This document shows positions 7,261-13,619 of a DNA stretch of 64,000 bases, one piece after another. Every line of letters begins with the position of its first letter. Position 1 is the stretch's first letter. The DNA comes from Sphingomonas naasensis (GTDB lineage: Bacteria > Pseudomonadota > Alphaproteobacteria > Sphingomonadales > Sphingomonadaceae): assembly GCF_004792695.1 (NCBI RefSeq), contig NZ_SRXU01000001.1, positions 124,001-188,000 on the forward strand, in the 5' to 3' direction. A model generated the notes under the pieces. It searched no databases. It was not told where the DNA came from and worked only from the letters and a program-made list of their open reading frames with translations. Position numbers and translations under genes: made by a program.

Positions 7261-9072
7261 GTGCGTCAGGCCGCCCCGTTGACCCGCGATAGCCTCCCGC
7301 CACCTCGCTGTGATGCGGTTTGCATGAAAGCGGCAACGCACGTTGGGCGCATTGCCGGCGAGATGCGCGCGCTTGGCAGGATCGCCCATCAGCTGCGCCA
7401 AAGCGTCGCCGAGCGCTCCAATATCTCCCACCGGGACAAGCATGCCGTCATGGCCGTCAGTGATCACGCTGCGGGGGCCATAGTCACAATCGGCAGCAAC
7501 ACACGGCAGGCCGAGCGCCATCGCCTCGAGCAACGCATTCGGGAGTCCCTCGAAGCGGGACGGAAGTGCGAAGATGGAGGCGCGAGCCATCGCCTCATGC
7601 ACGTTGACCACGAAGCCGCGGAACTCGACGCGATCGCCGACGCCAAGCTCGTTCGCGAGTTGCCGAAGGGGGTCGAGTTCTGGGCCCTGCCCGAGGAGGG
7701 CAAGGCGCCAACCGGGGTTGAGTGCATCAGCCTTGGCAAAGGCACGGATGAGCAGATCATGCCCCTTGCGGTGCTGGAGCGAGCCGACAGCCACGATCAG
7801 GCGCTCGCGTGGCTTGGTCAACTCGGGAACGCGGTGGATCATGTTCGGAATGACGGACACGACGTTGATGTCCCGCGCCCGGCACCAATCGGCGACCGCC
7901 CCTGTCTGCACCACGACAGCCGCTCGACGGTAAGCCCAAATCGCCGGAGAGTGCCAATGCGGCTTCATCCACGCGTCAGGGTTGTTTCGGATCGAGACGA
8001 TCGCCGGCAAGCCCATAAGCTTGGCCGCCGCCACGCACATGATGTTGGATACATCCGAAAAGCTGATGATCGTCTCGGGTTTCTCGCGACGGATCAACGA
8101 CAGGAGCCGGAGCCAGGATCGACCCATGGTCAGCGCCCGACGGATCTTGCCCCCGTGCAGTTCGTGCCGGCGCAGATGGAAGCGGGCGATACCCGGAAGC
8201 AATTCGTAACAGTCAGCGACTTCCGGGGACGCCCATGTGGCGACCGCCACGGCATGACCGCGCTCCGTCAGTTCGTTGGCAAGGTGGCACAGTTGCCGCT
8301 CCGCGCCGCCGCCTCCGAGGCTCTCGTTGACCAGCAGCAGCCGCTGCTTCTTACCCACCAAGGTAAAACTCACCCGGCGCACCGATCGGATCAGCAGCAG
8401 CCGGCGCAGGAGGCTCACTTCCTCGCGGTATCCCTTGCGAACCGACTGAACGCGGAACCCGGCCTCGCGGAAAAGCTCCTCCCACCCCTTGCGCGATCGG
8501 AAGCGCACGCCGACGCCGAGCGTATTCGCGCGAAGCGACGGGCAGAACTTGCCGATGAAGGCGCACAGGCTGGACAGTTTCGGGCTGCTGGTAATGGCGT
8601 AGATCAGCCGCGCAGAGGTGTCTCCGAACCACGAATCGTAGGCGTACTCGTTGACGAACACCGGGGTATGTGTCGGCGCCCAGTTTCGCAGCGCAGACAG
8701 CTGAAGCTGACGGGTCGCGGCCTCATCCGCTCCCACAAGGTGGTGCAGGACGAGGTTGAAGCAAGCCGCCGTCTCGTCTCCTCGCGGCCGGTAAGTGATG
8801 GCATCCGCATGCTCGGCCTCGACCCCAGCAGCGGCGCAACACGCGATAGCATCCTGATCGAGATCAACCACGCGCGGAGTAATATCGGGGCGCTGGCCGG
8901 CAAGTGCCGAGCCGAAATGCCCGCAGCCGCCACCGAGATCGACAACAACGCCGCCCGAAACGGGACAGATGGCGAGGAAGTCGGCCACCTGCTCACTTAC
9001 GAAGGCACGGTGCGAAAAGGCTGCCAGCTGCGAGCCGGCAAGTATTCGCTGCTGGGGCGAATGGGCGTTCAC
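7132..9072 (-). CDS. SAM methyltransferase-GT4 glycosyltransferase fusion, putative lysogenic-conversion enzyme
   Basis: This 646-residue two-domain protein lies opposite to the phage late genes. Residues about 1-235 form a class I SAM-dependent methyltransferase (VVDLGGGCGHFGSAL as motif I, then a DLDQDA acidic turn). Residues about 250-600 form a GT-B fold family 4 glycosyltransferase: NESLGGGGAERQLCHLANEL for the N-lobe, IVAVGSLQHRKGHDLLIRAF for the C-lobe, and SRFEGLPNALLEAMALG carrying the E-x7-E motif. The start is a GTG at 9072. The last 43 codons run antisense through the tailspike 3' end. Position beside a tailspike and opposite strand are typical of morons that alter host O-antigen or capsule; this role is inferred. 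Confidence 0.8.
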   Translation of the reverse strand: MNAHSPQQRILAGSQLAAFSHRAFVSEQVADFLAICPVSGGVVVDLGGGCGHFGSALAGQRPDITPRVVDLDQDAIACCAAAGVEAEHADAITYRPRGDETAACFNLVLHHLVGADEAATRQLQLSALRNWAPTHTPVFVNEYAYDSWFGDTSARLIYAITSSPKLSSLCAFIGKFCPSLRANTLGVGVRFRSRKGWEELFREAGFRVQSVRKGYREEVSLLRRLLLIRSVRRVSFTLVGKKQRLLLVNESLGGGGAERQLCHLANELTERGHAVAVATWASPEVADCYELLPGIARFHLRRHELHGGKIRRALTMGRSWLRLLSLIRREKPETIISFSDVSNIMCVAAAKLMGLPAIVSIRNNPDAWMKPHWHSPAIWAYRRAAVVVQTGAVADWCRARDINVVSVIPNMIHRVPELTKPRERLIVAVGSLQHRKGHDLLIRAFAKADALNPGWRLALLGQGPELDPLRQLANELGVGDRVEFRGFVVNVHEAMARASIFALPSRFEGLPNALLEAMALGLPCVAADCDYGPRSVITDGHDGMLVPVGDIGALGDALAQLMGDPAKRAHLAGNAPNVRCRFHANRITARWREAIAGQRGGLTHSSDPLHDHGAVAVLATNGDAGGRRRRVVNGVGERNAGVLANH

Positions 9073-9113
9073 TCGCGCAAGCTATCATCCCCCGGACTCG
9101 CGACCAAGAGAAA

Positions 9114-9521
9114 ATGCCGGTGAGCGACCCCGGCATCCTCGACGAAGCGGTCACCGCAGCCGCCACCGGCTCAGGCGTCGGGGGCGGCTTCTTCGCGCTG
9201 CGGTGGTTGGTCCAATGGCTGACCGGCCGGCTGGACAAGCGGCAGGCGCTGCTCGACGCGCAAGACGAGCGGGTAGATCGCGAATGGCAAAAAATTCGCG
9301 AGAAGGTTGAGGCTCGACTGGACAAGGTCGAGCTTCAGAACGAGGCGTTGCGCTTCGCCTTCCACCACGTCGCCGCGGCGCTGATCAAGGTCGACCCGAC
9401 GAACCCTGCGCTGGCGCAAGCCGAGCAGATGCTCTCGGCCGCGTTCCCTCTCGACCTTCGGCTGATGACGGACCGCGCCGAGATTGCGTTGGCACGTGAC
9501 GAACTCGAGAGGCGCGTATGA
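9114..9521 (+). CDS. Membrane-anchored coiled-coil protein at head of lysis cassette
   Basis: This 135-residue protein has one hydrophobic segment near residues 18-40 (GGGFFALRWLVQWL) followed by a long charged helix (about 42-85; KREALLDAQDE-like heptads, REKVEARLDKVELQNEALR) predicted as coiled coil. That layout is like inner-membrane spanin or other lysis-accessory proteins, but I do not recognise the family with certainty. Its stop overlaps the ATG of the lysozyme gene (ATGA at 9518-9521), tying it to the lysis cassette. The ATG at 9114 follows AAGAGA and is the first plausible start after the divergent methyltransferase gene. Confidence 0.6.
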   Translation: MPVSDPGILDEAVTAAATGSGVGGGFFALRWLVQWLTGRLDKRQALLDAQDERVDREWQKIREKVEARLDKVELQNEALRFAFHHVAAALIKVDPTNPALAQAEQMLSAAFPLDLRLMTDRAEIALARDELERRV

Positions 9522-9991
9522 CCCGCCGCATCGGACCCAAGGGCCGCGCCCTGATCCAGCAATTCGAGGGATGCGCGAAGCGGCGCGCCGACGGCCGGCT
9601 CGACGCCTATCCCGATCCCGGCACCGGTGGCGATCCCTGGACGATCGGTTGGGGCAGCACCGGCCCGGACATCAGGCGCGGCACTGTCTGGACGCAGGCG
9701 CAGGCCGACGAGCGATTCGAGGCTGACGTGCACCGGTTCGCGGCGAAGGTCGACGCACTGCTCGGTGACGATCCGACGAAACCGGGCCAGTTCGACGCGA
9801 TGGTCAGCCTCGCCTACAATATCGGGCTCGGCAACTTCGCGAGCTCGACGTTGCTGCGGCTGCACCGGGCCGGGAACTTCGAGGGGGCCGCGGCGCAGTT
9901 CGCAAGATGGAACAAGGCCGCGGGTCGCGTGCTGCCGGGGCTGACGAAGCGCCGGGCGGCCGAGCGCGCGCTGTACGAGCTGCCGGCATGA
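9518..9991 (+). CDS. Phage endolysin, GH24 lysozyme
   Basis: This 157-residue protein hydrolyses the glycan strand of peptidoglycan at lysis. It belongs to the T4/P22-type lysozyme family (GH24). Glu17 in the QQFEG motif is the predicted catalytic acid, Asp33 in AYPDPG and Thr42 in WTIGWGS complete the usual Glu-Asp-Thr set, and QFDAMVSLAYNIG is the conserved helix of the C-lobe. No signal peptide or N-terminal membrane anchor is seen, so it should need a holin for export. It overlaps the genes on both sides by ATGA. Confidence 0.93.
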   Translation: MTRRIGPKGRALIQQFEGCAKRRADGRLDAYPDPGTGGDPWTIGWGSTGPDIRRGTVWTQAQADERFEADVHRFAAKVDALLGDDPTKPGQFDAMVSLAYNIGLGNFASSTLLRLHRAGNFEGAAAQFARWNKAAGRVLPGLTKRRAAERALYELPA

Positions 9992-10257
9992 CGTTCCGCG
10001 ATCCCCGCTTCGTCATCGCCTATACGGTGATCCTCGGGTTCGCAGCAGCTTATGTGCACAGCCCCGACGACACGATGAAGGGCGCGCTTATCGCAGCCTT
10101 CGCGGGCGCGTGGGGATATTATCTCGGGTCGAGCTCGAGCAGCAACACGGTCCGCGAGCAGGTCGGCAAGGCGCTGGACATCGCCGCGGCCAATTCGGCT
10201 CCGCCGCCGCCCGACGTCGTGCTCAAGCCCGGCGAGACCGCGAAGGCTGAGGAATGA
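9988..10257 (+). CDS. Holin-like small membrane protein
   Basis: This 89-residue protein has two predicted membrane segments (about 8-24, IAYTVILGFAAAYV; about 31-49, MKGALIAAFAGAWGYYLG), a serine-rich turn and a soluble proline-rich tail. Size, topology and position immediately after the lysozyme, with an ATGA overlap, fit a holin that opens the inner membrane for the endolysin. Sequence family membership is not certain. The next gene also overlaps it by ATGA. Confidence 0.65.
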   Translation: MTFRDPRFVIAYTVILGFAAAYVHSPDDTMKGALIAAFAGAWGYYLGSSSSSNTVREQVGKALDIAAANSAPPPPDVVLKPGETAKAEE

Positions 10258-10340
10258 CCCGCTTCGCGCGCCTGCTCTGCGGGTTGGGCGCGATCCTGAT
10301 CCTGCTTGGCTGGTGGTGGATCAATCGGCGAAGGGCCTAG
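10254..10340 (+). CDS. 28-residue single-span membrane peptide ending the lysis cassette
   Basis: The ATG at 10254 overlaps the holin-like stop (ATGA), and the frame runs to a TAG at 10338-10340. The peptide begins with basic residues (MTRFARLL), has one hydrophobic span ending in a WWW cluster, and finishes with an arginine-rich tail (NRRRA), which would leave the C-terminus in the cytoplasm by the positive-inside rule. No family is recognised. The tight overlap with three lysis genes is the main argument that it is real; it could tune holin function. Confidence 0.5.
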   Translation: MTRFARLLCGLGAILILLGWWWINRRRA

Positions 10341-10386
10341 CGACTCACCCGATATTCTGGGTTCTCCGGAATATTCGGTTGCCAGC

Positions 10387-11748
10387 CTACCAGCGCGACC
10401 TGTCGCGAAAAGCCTCGCTCAAGGTTGCCAGGGGGATGCCGTGATTGACCGGCTCCTCCTCGAAGATGTCGCCGAAGGCGCCGAAGATGTCCACGTCGGC
10501 GGTCATGAAGTCGTAGACCACGCCGTCGAGAATGTCGCGGCTGCGGTTGACCTTCTTCTTCCGCGGCTTGGGCACGCCATGCTGGAGCATCGTCTTCAGG
10601 AACAGGACGCGATAGCTGTAGCCGCGACCGATCCGGTTCGCGTCGTCGATCATGCCGTTGAGGCGCTCGACATAGGCGTTCGTGTACCGGTGCTCGAAGT
10701 AGTTGAAGATCCAGTCGCCCCAGTTCGTCATGGCGCTGGTGAAGCGCTTGAAGAACCGGGCGTACTTGGTGGGCAGGTCGCGGCGCCAGGCGATATAGGC
10801 CTGCTCGGCTTCCCGGCGATCGGACAGGTCCCAGATAGCGCAGGCGCGCTCCTTCCACTCGTAGATCTCGGCGAGCTCGGGGTGCATCTCCGTCATGCGG
10901 TGGAACGCCGCGACGTGCTTGGGCTCCCAGTCCTGGCGGTGCTTCAGCAGGCACCAGCGCTGGTGGAGCATCTTGACCCGCTCGCGCTGGGTCTGACCCG
11001 GCCGAAGCGCAGCTCGTGCGCGGTCCATGGCCATGGTCGCGTATCGGGTGATGTGGAATTTGTCGATCACGACGGTTGCGCGCGGGAACCAGTCCTTCAG
11101 CAGCTTGCGGTAGCCGGCGTACATATCGACGGTCACCACCTCGACGCGATCGAGGTCGTCACGCTTCGCGAAGAACTCGGACAGCGCCTCGTTGCTACGC
11201 GACGGCAGCATCCAGAACATGGTCCGCTGCTCGACGTTACCCATGACCGCGCGGAAGCCCTGGAAGATGTGCTTCTCGTCCAGCCCGAGGACGCGCGGCA
11301 TGTGCGCCTTGATCTCCTTGACGACCGGGATGGCGCGCTCCTGAAACACATCGGCGACGGTGCGCGCGTCGAGGCCGCAGCGATCCGCGACACGGGTGAA
11401 GGACGTTCCGGCGCCCTCCTTCAAGATCCAGTCGGACAGACGCCACGTCATGCCGCGGCCGGCGAACGCCCAAGGCAACTCCTCGTACGTCGTGCCGCCG
11501 CAGTGGTCGCAGCCCCAGCGGCGGCGCTTGTGGTGGATGATGGCAGGGAACGTGCCGCGCGGCTCGTCAATGAACTGCTGGCTCCGAAACCCGTTCGGCC
11601 AGCGCTTCGCCCAATGCGCGCAACACGGGTCGCCTCGGGGCGCAACTGTCTTCGATTCGAAGGTGTGCTGGCCGTTGCTGAAGACGTGCCGCAGCGTCTC
11701 GATGTTGTCGATATTCAGGTCGTCGGCGACCAGGCCCTCACGGTTCAC
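10387..11748 (-). CDS. ISL3-family transposase
   Basis: This 453-residue protein has the ISL3 layout: an N-terminal zinc-finger-like region (CCAHW and WGCDHCGG), a helix-turn-helix (about 115-135), then the DDE catalytic domain with LGLDEKH, VTVDMYAGY and AYVERLNGMI carrying the Asp, Asp and Glu. Length is normal for the family and no lesion is seen, so it may be active. The GTG start overlaps the stop of the upstream ribbon-helix-helix-like gene (GTGA at 11745-11748), so the two are translationally coupled. I could not find matching terminal inverted repeats on both sides, so a complete insertion sequence is not demonstrated. Confidence 0.9.
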   Translation of the reverse strand: MNREGLVADDLNIDNIETLRHVFSNGQHTFESKTVAPRGDPCCAHWAKRWPNGFRSQQFIDEPRGTFPAIIHHKRRRWGCDHCGGTTYEELPWAFAGRGMTWRLSDWILKEGAGTSFTRVADRCGLDARTVADVFQERAIPVVKEIKAHMPRVLGLDEKHIFQGFRAVMGNVEQRTMFWMLPSRSNEALSEFFAKRDDLDRVEVVTVDMYAGYRKLLKDWFPRATVVIDKFHITRYATMAMDRARAALRPGQTQRERVKMLHQRWCLLKHRQDWEPKHVAAFHRMTEMHPELAEIYEWKERACAIWDLSDRREAEQAYIAWRRDLPTKYARFFKRFTSAMTNWGDWIFNYFEHRYTNAYVERLNGMIDDANRIGRGYSYRVLFLKTMLQHGVPKPRKKKVNRSRDILDGVVYDFMTADVDIFGAFGDIFEEEPVNHGIPLATLSEAFRDRSRW

Positions 11749-11960
11749 TTACCCAGACGCTCCCTGCGGCGCAGCTCGCGGTCCACCGCCTCGCGCACAA
11801 GGTCGGTCCTATCCTCGCCCTCGGTTAACACGCCGTTGATGCGCGCGAAGGTGCCCTCCGCGAATCGCGCGACCATGTCTTCCGCCCAGCGCTTCTTCCG
11901 TCCCACGCGGGCGGGGTTAGCTGATATGACTTTTGAGTCGCAAGCTCCAAGATTTCGCAT
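11745..11960 (-). CDS. Small ribbon-helix-helix-like regulator coupled to the transposase
   Basis: This 71-residue basic protein has a core that looks like a CopG/Arc-type ribbon-helix-helix: a short strand MVARFAEG, then helix ARINGVLTEG and helix DRTDLVREAVDREL. The ATG at 11960 lies about 10 bases after GGGAG. It sits inside one copy of a repeated CATATCAGATA motif, suggesting autoregulation. The stop overlaps the transposase GTG. A DNA-binding role in controlling the transposase and the divergent PAPS-reductase-like gene is inferred from fold, size and position. Confidence 0.6.
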   Translation of the reverse strand: MRNLGACDSKVISANPARVGRKKRWAEDMVARFAEGTFARINGVLTEGEDRTDLVREAVDRELRRRERLGK

Positions 11961-12016
11961 ATCAGATATTGCTCCCGTAAGTCATATGAGATACTCCGGA
12001 TATCTCATATCAGATA
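11921..12016. promoter_or_regulatory. Divergent control region with repeated CATATSAGATA motif
   Basis: Between the leftward regulator-transposase pair and the rightward PAPS-reductase-like gene the motif CATATSAGATA occurs at 11958-11968, 11983-11993 and 12006-12016. A reversed copy lies at 12001-12011 and a partial reversed copy (CTGATATG) at 11921-11928. The second copy and the reversed copy form a perfect 10-bp inverted repeat, ATATGAGATA-N7-TATCTCATAT. Forward copies are 23-25 bp apart, about two helical turns. This looks like a cooperative operator. Confidence 0.65.
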
Positions 12017-12027
12017 CGGAGGCAATG

Positions 12028-12834
12028 ATGGCGTTAGACGACAAGATCGCGCAGTCGATGGAGATCCTGAATGGCGCGATCGCGGAGCACCGGCCCAGTC
12101 ACCTTTTCGGGCTATTCAGCGGCGGCCATGACAGCCTCGTGGCGACACATCTCGCGTCGAAGCACCCGGCCTTCACCCGGGCGGTCCACATCAATACTAC
12201 CATCGGCATTGAGCAGACCCGCCAGTTCGTCCGCGACACATCGCGTGATCGCCAATGGCGGCTTCTCGAATACACGCCGCCGGTCAGCTACCGCGACATC
12301 GTACTGGAGCACGGCTTCCCAGGACCTGGCGGCCATCGGTTCATGTACACCCGCCTGAAAGAGCGTTGCGTTGATCGGCTGGTGCGGGAGCACAAGACGA
12401 AGTGGAATGATCGCATCGCGCTCATTACGGGCGTCCGCCTCTCGGAGAGCGTGCGCAGGATGGGACACGTTGAGCCCGTCAAGCGCGACGGCTGTCAGCT
12501 TTGGGTGGCGCCGATCCTGCACTGGGATGACGACGACAAGCTCGAATACATCGCGCGCGAGGGCCTGAAGCGGAACTCCGTCGTCGATACGATCTGCATG
12601 TCCGGCGAGTGCCTGTGTGGCGCCTTCGCCAAGAAGGAAGAGCTGTTCGAACTGGGCGAGGCATTCCCGGAGACCGCTGCGGTCATTCTCGCCTTGCAGG
12701 AGGAGGCGGCAGCTGCCGGCGTTCACGCCAAATGGGGCACGCGCCCTCCCGGAAAGCGCGGCAAGGCCACAAAGGGCGGCATGCTCTGCTCGTCCTGCAA
12801 TCAGCGCAACGGCCTCATGGAGGAAGCGGCATGA
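12028..12834 (+). CDS. PAPS-reductase-like phage protein (ATP-pyrophosphatase/N-type)
   Basis: This 268-residue protein belongs to the phosphoadenosine phosphosulfate reductase/DndC superfamily, adenine-nucleotide alpha-hydrolases seen in many phages. The PP-loop is FSGGHDSLVATHL (about 30-42). Cysteines in CMSGECLCGAF (about 191) and CSSCNQRNG (about 254) could bind a metal or Fe-S cluster. Two ATGs lie in tandem at 12025 and 12028. The second is chosen because GGAGG at 12018-12022 sits 5 bases from it but only 2 from the first. A sulfur-transfer role in DNA or tRNA modification is possible; no Dnd partner genes are present. Confidence 0.75.
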   Translation: MALDDKIAQSMEILNGAIAEHRPSHLFGLFSGGHDSLVATHLASKHPAFTRAVHINTTIGIEQTRQFVRDTSRDRQWRLLEYTPPVSYRDIVLEHGFPGPGGHRFMYTRLKERCVDRLVREHKTKWNDRIALITGVRLSESVRRMGHVEPVKRDGCQLWVAPILHWDDDDKLEYIAREGLKRNSVVDTICMSGECLCGAFAKKEELFELGEAFPETAAVILALQEEAAAAGVHAKWGTRPPGKRGKATKGGMLCSSCNQRNGLMEEAA

Positions 12835-13001
12835 GGCGCCAGCTGCGCGATCAGACGGAGTGGCACCGCGTGTTCGCCTGGTGGCCGGTCACGACGATCG
12901 ACGGCCAGCGGGTCTGGTTGGAGCATGTCGAGCGCCAATACTGGGGGTCGTCCTGGTTCGATGACTACTACCATTATCGTCTGCCGCAGGTGACCCCGTG
13001 A
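12831..13001 (+). CDS. Small aromatic-rich phage protein of unknown function
   Basis: This 56-residue protein overlaps the PAPS-reductase-like stop by ATGA. It is unusually rich in Trp, Tyr, Arg and His (EWHRVFAWWPVTTIDG; WFDDYYHYRLPQ). Similar short proteins are common in prophages next to PAPS-reductase-like or replication genes, but no function is known to me. There is no membrane segment or signal peptide. The coupling suggests it works with the upstream protein. Confidence 0.6.
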   Translation: MRRQLRDQTEWHRVFAWWPVTTIDGQRVWLEHVERQYWGSSWFDDYYHYRLPQVTP

Positions 13002-13041
13002 GCAACCCGGCAACCACATTTTCCGACTTCAGGAGGTCAGC

Positions 13042-13257
13042 GTGCGATGTCCGCAGCAACCATATTTTCCAGAGAACCGAAATAGCAGCCGTTGGTTTCG
13101 ACGAAGAGAGCGGCAATCACGCCGCCCCCGCCCGCGCGAATCCGCGCTCACCGGTTTTCCACTTTCCTCCGCCCCTGAGGGCAAAATCACGCAAGTTTTC
13201 CAGCCCGCCAGCCCGAAAACGGCGGAAACCCGTGGTGTCGGGATAATTGACAGGTAA
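13042..13257 (+). CDS. Possible small basic protein with strong ribosome binding site
   Basis: A GTG at 13042 follows a perfect AGGAGG (13031-13036) with 5-base spacing, and the frame stays open for 71 residues. The product is arginine- and proline-rich (RRRERQSRRPRPRES) with no recognised domain. The ribosome site is the main support. An overlapping frame from a GTG at 12998, coupled to the preceding stop, is an alternative, and the stretch could also be non-coding sequence at the prophage edge. Confidence 0.35.
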   Translation: MRCPQQPYFPENRNSSRWFRRRERQSRRPRPRESALTGFPLSSAPEGKITQVFQPASPKTAETRGVGIIDR

Positions 13258-13322
13258 CCATCTTCGTTAATCCGCAAAGCGCGGATTTCCGCGGCTGGCC
13301 CGGGCCTTGCTTAACTTTCGGC

Positions 13323-13535
13323 ATGTTCGACCGTGTCCGCCGCCTCTTCACGATCAAGACCAAGTTCGAGGCCTATCTCGTCATCTACGGGCTCGGCACC
13401 GGCGCGGTCGAGCGCGGCATGCACTATCTCGATCGCTTCCCCGGGCTCGGCGGCAAGATGCTGTTCCTGCTCTGCCCGGTCGCGGTGTTCATGGCGGGTG
13501 CCAAGATCCTCGACACGTTCGACATCCCGCAATGA
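13323..13535 (+). CDS. Small conserved membrane-associated protein
   Basis: This 70-residue protein starts with an amphipathic helix (about 1-25), has a short turn, and carries one hydrophobic segment near 46-60 (KMLFLLCPVAVFMAG). Its composition and codon use fit the host rather than the phage. No named domain is recognised; it looks like a conserved hypothetical of sphingomonads. It is the first clearly host-type gene after the prophage and stands alone between the phage edge and the pectate lyase gene. Confidence 0.65.
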   Translation: MFDRVRRLFTIKTKFEAYLVIYGLGTGAVERGMHYLDRFPGLGGKMLFLLCPVAVFMAGAKILDTFDIPQ

Positions 13536-13619
13536 TCCGTCCCCGCGCGCGATAAATGCTACCGGTGTCATCCGCGCTTTGCTAAGCCGGGCGCAACGAT
13601 AGAGTCGAGGAGCGGGTGG

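Larger units (their letters stand above)
1..13257. mobile_element. Podovirus-like prophage, right-hand portion (left end outside window)
   Basis: The block is defined by consecutive phage genes: capsid assembly, major capsid, cement, tail fibre, tail tubular proteins A and B, tailspike, lysozyme and a holin-like gene, followed by a transposase, a PAPS-reductase-like gene and short overlapping phage-type genes. The head and tail order resembles BPP-1-type podoviruses (known from family knowledge). The left boundary is beyond position 1. The right boundary is inferred, because recognisable phage-like genes stop near 13.0-13.26 kb and ordinary sphingomonad genes follow. No integrase, repressor or att repeat is visible, and tail tubular protein B is broken, so the element looks partly decayed. 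Confidence 0.8.

Noticed and set aside
10306..12024. Long plus-strand extension upstream of the PAPS-reductase-like gene
   Set aside because: It is antisense to the transposase; the real start is set by GGAGG at 12018-12022.
12998..13246. 82-codon frame starting at a GTG overlapping the previous stop
   Set aside because: It lacks an independent ribosome site and is in conflict with the frame behind the perfect AGGAGG at 13031; kept only as an alternative.
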